This document shows, piece after piece, positions 33,935 to 47,605 of a stretch of DNA of 64,000 bases (position 1 is its first letter; every line of letters starts with the position of its first letter). The notes under the pieces are model-generated. The model made no database searches and was not told the origin of the DNA. It was given only the letters and a program-made list of their open reading frames with translations. The translations under genes and the position numbers were made by a program. This stretch comes from Phaseolus vulgaris (Eukaryota; Streptophyta; Magnoliopsida; Fabales; Fabaceae). The stretch covers positions 5,143,478 through 5,207,477 of the forward strand of contig NC_023750.2 of the NCBI RefSeq assembly GCF_000499845.2. The letters are read 5' to 3'.

Positions 33935-36054
33935 TGTTAGAATTATAGGCCTAAAACAAGAGGGGAGGTGAATTGTATTTGAAAGATTTTCGCAAGTATT
34001 GAAGGTAGAATGAAAGGCTATGAAGAATTAATCAATGAAAAATTTGTCCAGCCAAATAGAAAACTGTTTTTAAGCTTGATGCAGAAAATCAACCGGTTGT
34101 TTTTACGAAACAATCGGTTGTTTTTATCAGCACTTTATAAAAAAAAAGTTAAAGCAGTTTAAAGAGTGTAAGGATAGAGAGATTCACACATAATGTTGAT
34201 ACTGGTTCACACTTCACCAAGAGTTGCATCCAGTCCCAAGAAACCACTGGGTATTCGACTATGTAATCAATAACATATAACAAATTACACACACACACCA
34301 AAGAAGTGATCTTGAACCCCTCAAGAACACTCACTTTGATGAGAATCAAATAAAGGAGGCTTTTATTATTGAAGGAAGAGGTCATTCACCTACACATTTG
34401 ATGTTCTTCCTTCTAGTCTTCTCAAAATTAAAAGAAGACATAAAATAAAGAGAGGATCAAGGCTAAAGCCAAAGAAGTCTACAAGCTTTCAAGAATAGGC
34501 TTCATTTAAATATCTCTCTTTATAGTTTCTTTTGTATAAAATTGTAAATAATATAGAATAGTGTTTAGGAAGGTGCTTAGAGGAAAACCATAGATACCTC
34601 TTTTGTAAAGCATCTTTAGGCTTTAATTTAGAATTTTCTAGAAGGTAACTCTTCATAAGTCACTATAGGCGTTAGCTTATGAGACTTTTGGGTAGCTTGT
34701 GGTACAAACTTTGTAAGCTTCATGACCAGCCCTTGCTCCTATAAAAGGAGGGCTTAGGCCCTTCATAATGCAGATTTGGAATTTGTAGTATCAAAACTCT
34801 CCCAAATTGGTGATTGAGTGTAGTGAGAACTTGTCTTCTACTCTTCCTAGTCTCATCTTGAGTGCCTTGGTTCTCTCAAGTGGCGGCATTGCACACTTAT
34901 CTTGGAGCATTCACACTTCAAGGGGCGTGTTCATCAACCAAGAACTACAACCACATAAGTCCTCTTTCTTCTCCATCTTCTCATTCCATTTCCGTGCCTA
35001 TTTGAATTCCTAAACATGTCTTAGGTTCCTTTCTTGCTTTCTATTCGGTGTTCTTGCTTATTTTCATGTTTCAATCGGTTAATCTTCTTTCTCCTTGGAT
35101 TTGTTCGGTGCATTTCAGTTTTGAAGCATTTTAATCGGTTCATTTCATTTGTTATGCAATTTAATCGCTTCATTTGCATTTTTACATCTTTTAATCGGTT
35201 CAATTGGCAAGAAATGGGTCTTCCATGTGAGTTTGGTGTTTGGTGCAAGTTTTGGTGAGTTCTTGAAACATAGAACATTGATCCAATTCTATTAAAAGTG
35301 CCTAAGCTATCTCCAACTCAAGTTGATTCCATAGAATGTCAAAGAATCATCTCTATCTTGCTATTGGAATCATATCACACTTCCTTTGACTACAACACAA
35401 CACAAATCAGAACACCCTCTGACTCTGTGCAACAACAGATCTTTACAAAAATACAAATCAAAGAGAGAAATTAATAGAATACACCTGATGCAATCACAAA
35501 TTGGATTGAAAGAATACAAAACAATCATATTCTAGTCTTAGCAAAAAATCCAAAGCCTTAAGCAATCTTGGAAAAACTGATTTTGAAAGTGTTAATTTGA
35601 ATCTATAACAACTAGGAGCGTATAACCACTTATTTTAACTCCAATCAGTTGTTAAAAACATTTAATGCAAAAGTCAAATCAGTTTTAAAACAAACAAAAT
35701 AGATTGAATCAGTTAAACTGAATTCTATTAAAGATTTTCAAAAAATAGTGGGTTGATTTTTCGAAACAACCGATTGAATTGGTTTGACAGCAAAGTCAAC
35801 CAAAGTCAAACATTTTAAAAACCCCTCAAACAAGCTGAGAGAAAAACAACCGATTAAAACAAGAAATCAGCAACTTGTTTTTCTGCTTCTCTTTGAAAAC
35901 TCATCTTTTTCAAAAGGATTAAAATCAAATAACCTTGGATCAATTCTATGAGTGGATTACAAATTCAAACTACCCAAAACACATCTAGAAACCCATCATC
36001 AAAGTCTTCAAGCAATCCACATAGATTTGGAGGCATCAAAGTCAATGTTCAACA
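33935..36054 (+). mobile_element. Solo LTR (2,120 bp), unit 1
   Basis: Begins TGTTAGAATTATAGG and ends AATGTTCAACA, with the perfect 5-bp target duplication AAAAT on both sides (33,930-33,934 and 36,055-36,059). It sits inside a copia-LTR-like repeat related to 25,556-25,860. A promoter-like CCTATAAAAGGAGGG (about 34,738-34,752) is followed by a CT-rich leader. No primer-binding site, coding region or second LTR exists between the target duplications, so it is a solo LTR. The large size recalls legume SIRE/Maximus-type copia LTRs, which I could not confirm. Open frames inside are not genes. Confidence 0.88.
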
Positions 36055-38889
36055 AAAATGAATTATGAAATCACACGATAAAACCTAAAATATTTTATCT
36101 GTCCACGCGGAGGCAAAAGAAAATAATTTCAAAAAAGAAAATAAAACTAAGTCTATAGTGTGTTATGGGGCGCTCGAGTCCCCCTTTGTTCTTCCTCTGA
36201 AGTCTATATTTAAAGGTTTCTTATCTTTAAGAATTTGAATTGAGATTCTACCTCAAATATTCTATTTCAATTCTCTTTATAATAATGTGTTTCCTTCTTG
36301 TTACAAATTTTCTTTTAGATATTTTCTTTCCAGTTTTGTTCCAAATTTTCAATCTCGCTTATCTTCCATATAATATGTTACCAATCTTGTCTTATATATG
36401 CAATTTGGATTTTTTTATTAACTATTCCCAACACAATCAAATTTGTTGCGAGAGATATTGCAAAAGATTTGAAGGAGATTTGCTTTAAATCAAGTAAGAA
36501 TTGTAGAGAATTATCTTTGTTGAAAATATGAAGAATATATTTGTAGAAAATATGGAGAATATGCAAATGAAAAAATTTGCAGGAAATGCTAGGAATGCAT
36601 AGTAGTAGACATCTAGAATCTTCAAGAAATCAAAGAATCAAGAAACGTGTGAATGAATTTCCTTATATCTCAACACATAAGAAGGTAATATAAATCAAAG
36701 AGTGAATTAAGAATGACCAAATTTTCTACATAAGCTCTCATTCTCTCAAATGTTTTAGGTTTCTAGAAATGCATGAAGTATAATAGCATGTGTATTGTGT
36801 GAATGGAGCATAACCTAAGACTACCCTAATCCAAACCTGCAAAACAACTTGAGAATTTTCCAAATGGATATAACAATTATTTTGTACCCTAAAGTTCAAT
36901 AACTAAACAATATAATCAATTAGGACATCAAAGTAAATAACAATTAATATATACTACAAAGAAGGGGAATCATAAACATAAAATTTTGACCACACTTTTA
37001 TTCACATTTTATTAATAAGTATTGACTCTCTAAAAAACCCCTATGAAATTGTCATCTCTCACAATCAAGGTCACGGCAGGACGACGAAAATCATTATAAA
37101 TGACAAAGGAGTCACCATGGTAGATTATTAAGGTAGATTAGTGAAAAGCCTTTAAAAAAAGAATGGCGATGCAATGCATAGTTCCACATGATTGGGTAAA
37201 TATGTTATATATATTTATACCCATGGTGAAATTCAAATACAAAAATAGAACATCTCTTACTTATGGTTTTCCTTCTTTCAATGTCTTTATTTTTTTTTTG
37301 TTTTTCTCCTATTCTCTTATATATTCTTTCTCGCTTTTTATTTTGCAACCCTACCTTCTATTTTTCTTAATTACAAATATTTAGGTTAAAACTACTAACT
37401 CCCAAACTTCCATAATGGGTTGAGTCTAAACATTAAGAAGATGAGCCCCCAAAAACGAACCCGTACCATAAATAAAAATGTTGATCGCTTTTTTGTGTGT
37501 GAAGTGAGATAAAAGTCGCATGTGTGCAGAGTGAGTGGGTGAGGTTGTGGTTAATAATCAAGAGGGTGACACAAATAAAAAAAGTGTGTGAGAGCTAAGG
37601 AAAAAGTGGTTACAGAAGAGAGAAAAGATTGACTAATAAATAAAAAAGGAGACATTTTATATTTTCTTTTATTGAACTATAAGAAAACAAATATTGCAAT
37701 TTTTTTATTATTTTATTTTCAATTACTATATATTTATTAAGCTTTAAAAATATTTCCAATAAGAATAATTGAAATATATTCCATTTTTGAAATTTTGAAA
37801 ACTAAATAATAAAGTGTTGTGATAACTTTCTCGCCATTCCTTTTGGAAAAGCTATTTGAGTAAGTAGGCTTCTTGTGAAGCTTTTAATGCTCTCTCAAGG
37901 AAAGAAACCTAAGGGAAAATTTTCAATTTTAGTGACCTTTAAAGCATAAGAAAGTGTTTTTAAGAAGTAATTCATATCTCATTAAGTTACATTAGTTTTT
38001 ACAAGATATAAGTGAAGTTATTTATAGAATGTGATATTTTCCTTCCACTCTAGCCTATATGATGCAAGACTAAGCTTCATGTTGGATGACACTTTGGAGA
38101 ACTTCATGACTGAATTTTTTGAACTCCTTTAAAGGCCTCTTGCAAGTGATATGGGACTTCTGTTTGAGTTTCACTTTACTCGGTTTTGCCTCCTTGACCC
38201 AAATGAATGCCCAAAGTTGATATAAACTAAAGTCCAAATCTACTATCTAAAAACTAAAAAAATTTAAACCTACACAAATATTTACAAGAGACTAAGAAGT
38301 AGAAAATTTAGCATTCTTCTTTCCCAACAACTAGGTTATATTATTATTTCTTGTTCTTTAAAGCTCTCTCCTATTCAATTTTCTTAGTTTTGGAGCTTTT
38401 AGCAAGATGACTTGTCATAATATTTTATTAAAAAAATATAACTTTGTATTTTTTAAATTCATCTCTTTTTATTATTATTTTAATATTTCAAATTTTCATT
38501 TTTTTCAAGTTAATTATACTATATTATTTGTAATATTCTTATCATTACCTTTATCTAACTGAAATTTTTCATTTTCATCTATTAAAAATTATTTAAGTTA
38601 AAACATACAGTCATACAATGTATAAATATTGGTAGTTAAGAAAAAAAGGCCACAAAGAAGAAATCATCATAAGTTTTTCCAAACAAATTGTTAATTAAGT
38701 TGTTTTTACACCTACAAATAGCTATATAAGCTTTTGAATAGTTTTGTACATTTGTAAAACTAGGTCACCATATGTTATTTTTGGTTTAAAGTAAATTGAA
38801 AAACACCTTTTACATCCAACAAATAGAGACAACCAATGTCGATTCAAAATTTGGCTACGCCAGATACACCATTATTGAGCCATCTACCA

Positions 38890-38899
38890 TATATAAAAC
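38890..38899 (+). promoter_or_regulatory. TATA box of SURNod19 gene 2
   Basis: TATATAAAAC, 79 bases before the first ATG, as in gene 1. Confidence 0.7.
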
Positions 38900-38968
38900 T
38901 AGCAACTAATTTCATATACACATACATTTACCCGCTTTAAAATTTCACACATCTTTAGCTAAGATCAA

Positions 38969-40717
38969 ATGATCACCATCATGAGTCATTTATCTTTTTC
39001 TTATATGGTATGCTATTTTTATTGTTAATATTCTATTACTTTACCCTTTCTTTTCAATCTTATTTGATTCACATGTTTTCACAACATTTGTTTAAATCAT
39101 TTACAAGTTTATCAAATGAATGACCCTAAATACATCTATTCATGGCTAATGTTACTGGTGTCTGGTGTGTGTGCAGGTTAATATGAGGACTATCTCTAAA
39201 CTAACAATGATTTTTATATCAATAATGATATTGCTCTTTGGCACAACGCACTCGGTTGTTTTAGAGTCTGATGAGAATCATATAAAATCAGCTACTTTTT
39301 TGTCTGAACAATTTGAAGTGGGACCAGGAAAAGTTGCAGTGAAAACATTATTTGATATTGACTTTCCAAAGGGTCATATTGGCGTCAAGAGTTTTGACGT
39401 TGAAGTAGTTGATGAAGATGGTAATTCTGTACCTTTATATGAAACTTACCTTCATCATTGGTTTGCTGTAAAATATATTGAAAATATTACCATGTCACAA
39501 TACATTAAAAAATCTCACGACCTTCGTAATGGTATTGAGTATGAAAGAAATGATGGTGCTTGCCAAGGTTTTTTGCTTCCACATTATTGGGGCTTGGGAG
39601 GAGAATCACGAGGAACATCCTCAAATCTTCCAGATCCTTTTGCAGTCGAATTAGGTAATCCTACAAAAATAAAGCATGGGTTTAAAGAAAAATGGTTATT
39701 TAGCATAATGGTTATTGATACACGTGGCGCATATGATAGAAAAGGTTGTTCAGAGTGTAGGTGTAAGCTTTTAAATCTCCCAAAGGACTTTTACAATGTC
39801 ACAATGGACATTAATGGTAACTTATTGTCTAGAAATTATAAAGGAGGACTATTTTGTTGTCAAGATAACTTACAATGCAAATTAAGAAATGGTTTTCATG
39901 GCCCAACGAGAAAGCTTTCCCTAAGATACAAAATAAGGTGGGTTGATTGGGATGAACACCAAGTCCCTCTTAAGTTCTATATACTTGATTCAGCTGATCG
40001 TGTAAGATCAAATGGTTCTACACCAATTCATGATTGCCAGGTACATTATTTATTCAATATATACCATACTTTACAAATGATAAGCTAAATTTTGAAACTG
40101 ACTTATATTCCAAACAAAATATTAGGCTATTAATTACTCTTTTCGTGGGTAAGTGAATAACATAAATTTCTCAATTTTGTTATAGGTAGAATATACTATT
40201 CCAAGAATTCATGACAGTGACTCCCCTCATGTTAAGAAAGCAAACATCCCAATGACAAAAGGTGGTTATCTTATATATGGCACTGCTCATATGCACACCG
40301 GTGTTGTGAATGCTACCTTATATGGACAGGTAATATTTGATATTTGTTGGTGTTCCTATATAGTCTATAACATGTAGATCAACTTATGCTAAATTTTGTG
40401 TGATTCATATATTCATTAGTAATAAATTTTGCTGATAAATTCTATACCTTTGTAAGAAATTGACTATTTTAATGCATCTTCTCTATATTTATGGTTTTGC
40501 TTATCTTAGGATGGAAGGGTTTTATGCACTTCAAGTCCAAATACGGAACAGGAAAAGAAGCAGGAAATGAAAATGGTTACCTAGTTGGAATGTCAGTTTG
40601 TTATCCAAAACCAGGTTCTATTCAGATAAAGATGGTGAAATTCTAACAATAGAATCGAGATATGAAAACAAGTTTCGTACTGGGGCTATGGGGCATTTCT
40701 ACATTTACTTGGCGTAA
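38969..40717 (+). pseudogene. SURNod19-domain protein, gene 2 (frameshifted last exon)
   Basis: Exons correspond to 38,969-39,007, 39,177-40,040, 40,186-40,329 and 40,510-40,717, with splice sites kept. The first three exons read through and carry the Ile29 and Val342 forms shared with genes 3 and 4. The last exon is 208 instead of 210 bases: one A is missing from the run at about 40,538 and one T near 40,627. The first deletion leads to a TAG at 40,582-40,584, giving about 373 residues and removing the conserved C-terminus with its MGHFYIYLA ending. Both losses fall in or next to single-base runs and lie close to a block with many similar deletions. It may therefore be an intact gene with consensus errors rather than a true pseudogene. 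Confidence 0.85.
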
Positions 40718-42196
40718 CAAATACTAAACAAAGATTTGAACATTTGATGTGAAATTGTTTATTTATCTTTTTGTGATACCTTACTTGAGTTTTGTGTAAT
40801 TGTAATCCATAAAAACTTGTTCAGGATTATCACTATGAGTATTAATGTTGTTTTACTTTTAATGTACTACTTGGTTTACAATGGTATTAATCTTGATATA
40901 ATGTGTCTTGTTGATGTATTATTTGCTATATATAATTATTGTTACATAACAATACAATAAAAAAATGTAATTTGCCTATTGACTTATAACTTAAAATAAA
41001 GTTTGAGTCCAAAAATAATAAAGGATTTTTTTTGTCTATTTTGTATTATTTTAAATCCTACTAGTATTAACATTAGTTTTCATAATAACAATATTGTTAT
41101 TGATTTATAAAATATAGACATTCAATTGGGATAAAATAAACATCCAAATGAGAAATTTAAAGAATCATTTATCTTACTTTAACCTATAGGAATATTGCAA
41201 CTAATTCTTTATTTCAAAGGTTACTTCAAGAAAAAAAAATTGCAGAATTTTTACATAATAACATTATTCCTAAGACAAAACACTTGTTTTATTTGGTCTC
41301 TCATGAATTAATTAAGATGAGAGATTAGACTAACCTTAGGGGCTAGTTTTCACAAAACCTGAGATGATCAATGCATGACATACGAAGTTCAGAGGTCATG
41401 CTGTAAAAAAAATCTCCTTTATTCAAAGGAGTGAGGCGACTATCGAAGCAAAGAATGTTGCACTCTTTGAATCCTGTCGTGTGAAAATATAAATGTCATG
41501 GAAGTAAAAACTCCATCCCACTATTGTTGAACATAATCCTCAACTGAGAAGGCAATGAAAATGGGCAAAAGACATAAGTATCAAATGAAGAAGGCAAGGA
41601 ATAGAGAATATAGTCCTTTCCTATTCATATGATTTTAAACTACAGAAAGGACAAATATGTGTAACATTATTCAATGTATTTTTTTTATAAGATTGATGTT
41701 ATACAAGTTATAGCTTAAAAAACATTGTATGGATGTCAATTTTCTTGAAGAACCCTTTTCTCTTAGTATTAGATGATATTTAATGCATAGTAATTGACAC
41801 TGTGTCCTCAACCAAATAAAAACAGTTTAGTGTAACATAGTGTTAGATTGTCTAACACCAAAAAGATGAAAGTAAAAAGGATAATTTACCCCAAATCGTC
41901 TCCCAACGAATATAATGTAAATCTAGTTAAACACAATTGAAACTTATCTACAAGGATGAAAATTGAAATAACAGTAAGTAAAGGAGAATTTGTGATGTTG
42001 ATGAAAAAAAATAAAGGCGAAGAATAAGAGAATAAAGAGCAGGTGAATGCCAAGTTCTTTCAACAAGGAATCTTCATTATTTATAATATAATATAATATA
42101 TTATCATCAATATCGAAAGAAGATGAAAGGACCAAACACTTGTCCAATCAATTAATAGAACTAATTAATAAAAAAACCAACCACTAATCATTCAAA

Positions 42197-42707
42197 GACC
42201 TTACTTGTCTCCATACATATACTATATATTTTCAGGCTTTTTCCTCTTGAATTAAGCAAACAAGAGGTGATTAGAATCAAGCAAAGTAGATAAAAATCCA
42301 ATGAAAGAAAATTGAATCATCAACATGCATTAGAAAATATCCAATAATAGAAAATTAGAACTCAAAAGACCTTATTGTCTCCATGCATCTACTATATGAT
42401 TTCAGGCTTTTCCTCTTGAAATAAGCAAACAAGAGTTGGTTAGAAATCAAACAAACTAGATAAAAATTCCAATGAAAGGAAAAATTTGAATCATCAACAT
42501 GCATTTAGAAAATATTCCAATATAGAAATTAGAACCAAAAGACCTTACTTGTCTCCAGCATCTACTTATATGAATTTTCAGCTTTTTCCTCTTGAATAAG
42601 CAAACAAGAGTTGGTCAGAATCAAACAAACTAAAAAAATCCAATGAAAGGAAAAATGAATCACAACATGCATTAGAAAATATTCCAATAATAGAAATAGA
42701 ACCAAAA
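42197..42707 (+). repeat. 181-bp triplication, unit 2
   Basis: Same three-copy structure as in unit 1, starting at about 42,197, 42,368 and 42,541. Each copy is shortened to roughly 167-173 bases by single-base losses. Confidence 0.88.
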
Positions 42708-42779
42708 GAAAGACCAGACCGTATAACACATTCAGTCATAGATATTGAAGAACAAACCTTAATTACACAAACCTCAAAA

Positions 42780-44797
42780 TGTTAAATATAGCCTAAAACA
42801 AGAGGGAGTGAATGTATGAAAGATTTCGCAAGTATGAAGGAGAATGAAAGGCTATGAAGAATTAATCAATGAAAATTTGTCCAGCCAAATAGAAAACTGT
42901 TTTAAGCTTGATGCAGAAAATCAACCGGTGTTTTTACGAACAATCGGTTGTTTTATCAGCACTTTATAAAAAAAAAGTTAAAGCAGTTAAAGAGTGTAAG
43001 GATAGAGAGATTCACACATAAGTTGATACTGGTCACACTTCACCAAGAGTTGCATCCAGTCCCAAGAAACCACTGGTATCGACTTAATCAATAACAATAA
43101 CAAATTACACACACACACCAAAGAGTGATCTTGAACCCCTCAAGAACACTCACTTGATGAGAATCAAATAAAGGAGGCTTTATTATGAAGGAAGAGGCAT
43201 TCACCTACACATTGAGTTTTCCTCTAGTCTTCTCAAAATTAAAAAAGACATAAAATAAAGAGAGGATCAAGGCTAAAGCCAAAGAAGTCTACAAGCTTCA
43301 AGAATAGGCTCATTAAATATCTCTCTTTATAGTTTCTTGTATAAAATGTAAATATATAGAATAGGTTAGGAAGGTGCTTAAGAAAACCATAGATACCTCT
43401 TTTGTAAAGCACTTTAGGCTTAATTAGAATTTCTAGAAGGTAACTCTCATAAGTCACTATAGGCGTTAGCTTATGAGACTTTGGGTAGCTTGTGGTACAA
43501 ACTTTGTAAGCTCCATGACCACCCTTGCTCCTATAAAAGAGGGCTTAGGCCCTTCATAATGCAGATTTGGAATTTGTAGTATCAAAACTCTCCCAAATTG
43601 GTGATTGAGTTAGTGAGAACTTGTCTTCTACTCTTCCTAGTCTCATCTGATGCCTTGGTCTCTCAATGGCGGCATTGCACACTTATCTTGGAGCATTCAC
43701 ACTTCAAGGGCGTGTTCATCAACCAAGAACTACAACCACATAAGTCCTCTTTCTCTCCATCTTCTCATCCATTCCGTGCCTATTTGAATTCCTAAACATG
43801 TCTTAGGTTCCTTTCTTGCTTCTATTCGGTGTTCTGCTTATTTCATGTTTCAATCGTTAATCTTCTTCTCCTTGGATTGTTCGGTGCATTTCAGTTTGAA
43901 GCATTTAATCGGTTCATTCATTGTTATGCAATTTAATCGCTTCATTTGCATTTTACATCTTTAATCGTTCAATTGGCAAGAAATGGGTCTTCCATGTGAG
44001 TTTGGTGTTTGGTGCAAGTTTGGTGAGTTCTTGAAAACATAGAACATTGATCCAATCTATAAAAGTCCTAAGCTATCTCCAACTCAAGTTGATTCCATAG
44101 AATGTCAAAGAATCAACTCTATCTTGCCTATTGGGAATCATATCACACTTCCTTGACTACAACACAACACAAATCAGAACACCCTCGACCTGTGCAACAA
44201 CAGATCTTACAAAAATACAAATCAAAGAGAGAAATAATAAATACACCGATCAATCACAAATGGATGAAAGAAACAAAACAATCATATCTAGTCTTAGCAA
44301 AAAAATCCAAAAGCCTTAAGCAATCTTGGAAAAACTGATTTGGAAAGTGTAATTGAATCTATAACAACTAGGAGCGTATAACCACTATTTAACTCCAATC
44401 AGTTGTTAAAAACATTAATGCAAAAGTCAAATCAGTTTAAAAACAAACAAAATAGATGAATCAGTTAAACTGAATCTATTAAAGATTTTCAAAAAATAGT
44501 GGGTTGATTTTTCGAAACAACCGATTGAATGGTTTGACAGCAAAGTCAACCAAAGTCAAACATTTTAAAAACCCCTCAAACAAGCTGAGAGAAAAACAAC
44601 CGATTAAACAAGAAATCACAACTGTTTTTCTGCTTCCTTTGAAAAACTCATTTTTCAAAAGGATTAAAATCAAATAACCTGGATCAATTCTATGAGTGGA
44701 TACAAATTCAAACTACCCCAAAACACATCTAGAAACCCATCATCAAAGTCTTCAAGCAATCCACATAGATTGGAGGCATCAAAGTCAATGTTCAACA
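42780..44797 (+). mobile_element. Solo LTR, unit 2
   Basis: Same insertion point as in unit 1 (flanks CCTCAAAA and AAAATGAATTA). About 100 bases shorter because of scattered small deletions, which also blur its first bases (TGTTAAATATAGCC). Confidence 0.85.
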
Positions 44798-47605
44798 AAA
44801 ATGAATTAGAAATCACACGATAAAACCTAAAATATTTATCTGTCCACGCGGAGGCAAAAGAAAATAATTTCAAAAAAAAAATAAAACTAAGTCTATAGTG
44901 TGTTATGGGGCGCTCGAGTCCCCCTTTGTTCTTCCTCTGAAGTCTATATTTAAAGGTTTCTTATCTTTAAGAATTTGAATTGAGATTCTACCTCAAATAT
45001 TCTATTTCAATTCTCTTATAATAATGTGTTTCCTTCTTGTTACAAATTTTCTTTTAGATATTTTCTTTCCAGTTTTGTTCCAAATTTTCAATCTCGCTTA
45101 TCTTCCATATAATATGTTACCAATCTTGTCTTATATATGCAATTTGGATTTTTTTATTAACTATTCCCAACACAATCAAATTTGTTGCGAGAGATATTGC
45201 AAAAGATTTGAAGGAGATTTGCTTTAAATCAAGTAAGAATTGTAGAGAATTATCTTTGTTGAAAATATGAAGAATATATTTGTAGAAAATATGGAGAATA
45301 TGCAAATGAAAAAATTTGCAGGAAATGCTAGGAATGCATAGTAGTAGACATCTAGAATCTTCAAGAAATCAAAGAATCAAGAAACGTGTGAATGAATTTC
45401 CTTATATCTCAACACATAAGAAGGTAATATAAATCAAAGAGTGAATTAAGAATGACCAAATTTTCTACATAAGCTCTCATTCTCTCAAATGTTTTAGGTT
45501 TCTAGAAATGCATGAAGTATAATAGCATGTGTATTGTGTGAATGGAGCATAACCTAAGACTACCCTAATCCAAACCTGCAAAACAACTTGAGAATTTTCC
45601 AAATGGATATAACAATTATTTTGTACCCTAAAGTTCAATAACTAAACAATATAATCAATTAGGACATCAAAGTAAATAACAATTAATATATACTACAAAG
45701 AAGGGGAATCATAAACATAAAATTTTGACCACACTTTTATTCACATTTTATTAATAAGTATTGACTCTCTAAAAACCCCTATGAAATTGTCATCTCTCAC
45801 AATCAAGGTCACGGCAGGACGACGAAAATCATTATAAATGACAAAGGAGTCACCATGGTAGATTATTAAGGTAGATTAGTGAAAAGCCTTTAAAAAAAGA
45901 ATGGCGATGCAATGCATAGTTCCACATGATTGGGTAAATATGTTATATATATTTATACCCATGGTGAAATTCAAATACAAAAATAGAACATCTCTTACTT
46001 ATGGTTTTCCTTCTTTCAATGTCTTTATTTTTTTTTTGTTTTTCTCCTATTCTCTTATATATTCTTTCTCGCTTTTTATTTTGCAACCCTACCTTCTATT
46101 TTTCTTAATTACAAATATTTAGGTTAAAACTACTAACTCCCAAACTTCCATAATGGGTTGAGTCTAAACATTAAGAAGATGAGCCCCCAAAAACGAACCC
46201 GTACCATAAATAAAAATGTTGATGCTTTTTTGTGTGTGAAGTGAGATAAAAGTCGCATGTGTGCAGAGTGAGTGGGTGGTAGGTTGTGAATAATGAAGAG
46301 GTGACACAAATAAAAAAAGTGTGTGAGAGCTAAGGAAAAAGTGGTTACAGAAGAGAGAAAAGATTGACTAATAAATAAAAAAGGAGACATTTTATATTTT
46401 CTTTTATTGAACTATAAGAAAACAAATATTGCAATTTTTTTATTATTTTATTTTCAATTACTATATATTTATTAAGCTTTAAAAATATTTCCAATAAGAA
46501 TAATTGAAATATATTTTTTTGAAATTTTGAAAACTAAATAATAAAGTGTTGTGATAACTTTCTCGCCATTCCTTTGGAAAAGCTATTTGAGTAAGTAGGC
46601 TTCTTGTGAAGCTTTTAATGCTCTCTCAAGGAAAGAAACCTAAGGGAAAATTTTCAATTTTAGTGACCTTTAAAGCATAAGAAAGTGTTTTTAAGAAGTA
46701 ATTCATATCTCATTAAGTTACATTAGTTTTTACAAGATATAAGTGAAGTTATTTATATGTGATATTTTCCTTCCACTCTAGCCTATATGATGCAAGACTT
46801 TCATGTTGGATGACACTTTGGATTCATGACTGAATTTTTTGAACTCCTTTAAAGGCCTCTTGCAAGTGATATGGGACTTCTGTTTGAGTTTCACTTTACT
46901 CGGTTTTGCCTCCTTGACCCAAATGAATGCCCAAAGTTGATATCTAAAGTCCAAATCTACTATCTAAAAACTAAAAAAATTTAAACCTACACAAATATTT
47001 ACAAGAGACTAAGAAGTAGAAAATTTAGCATTCTTCTTTCCCAACAACTAGGTTATATTATTATTTCTTGTTCTTTAAAGCTCTCTCCTATTCAATTTTC
47101 TTAGTTTTGGAGCTTTTAGCAAGATGACTTGTCATAATATTTTTATTAAAAAAATATAACTTTGTATTTTTTAAATTCATCTCTTTTTATTATTATTTTA
47201 ATATTTCAAATTTTCATTTTTTTCAAGTTAATTATACTATATTATTTGTAATATTCTTATCATTACCTTTATCTAACTGAAATTTTTCATTTTTCTATTA
47301 AAAATTATTTAAGTTAAAACATACAGTCATACAATGTATAAATATTGGTAGTTAAGAAAAAAAGGCCACAAAGAAGAAATCATCATAAGTTTTTCCAAAC
47401 AAATTGTTAATTAAGTTGTTTTTACACCTACAAATAGCTATATAAGCTTTTGAATAGTTTTGTACATTTGTAAAACTAGGTCACCATATGTTATTTTTGG
47501 TTTAAAGTAAATTGAAAACACCTTTTACATCCAACAAATAGAGACAACCAATGTCGATTCAAAAATTTGGCTACGCCAGATACACCATTATTGAGCCATC
47601 TACCA

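Larger units (their letters stand above)
28794..37738 (+). repeat. Tandem unit 1 of the SURNod19 array (8,945 bp)
   Basis: Begins at AAGCTTTAAAAATATTTCC, which recurs at 37,739, 46,474 and 55,319. Its first 550 bp (to about 29,340) differ from the corresponding segments of units 2-4 at many positions, including a 12-bp extra stretch near 29,290. From about 29,400 onward the units are nearly identical. Contains gene 1, an AT run (33,197-33,219), the 181-bp triplication and the solo LTR. About 36,240-37,738 holds no recognisable gene. Confidence 0.95.
37739..46473 (+). repeat. Tandem unit 2 of the SURNod19 array (8,735 bp)
   Basis: Same order as unit 1. Much of its shortfall of about 200 bp comes from scattered 1-2 base deletions between about 41,170 and 44,880, mostly in runs of one base, while 44,880-46,250 is again almost identical to unit 1. 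The junction segment 37,739-38,270 is the version of the boundary repeat shared by units 2-4. Confidence 0.95.

Noticed and set aside
34149..35278. Open frames within the solo LTR as genes
   Set aside because: They sit in LTR sequence, occur on both strands, and have no domain.
33935..36054. Intact short retrotransposon (TRIM/LARD) instead of a solo LTR
   Set aside because: No internal terminal direct repeat, primer-binding site or polypurine tract seen between the ends. A single LTR with a TATA box explains it.
36240..36566. Open frames repeated in each unit at 36,240, 45,024, 53,877 and 62,747
   Set aside because: They recur only because the units are duplicated. They are hydrophobic AT-rich translations that change length with single-base differences between units, so are not conserved as proteins.
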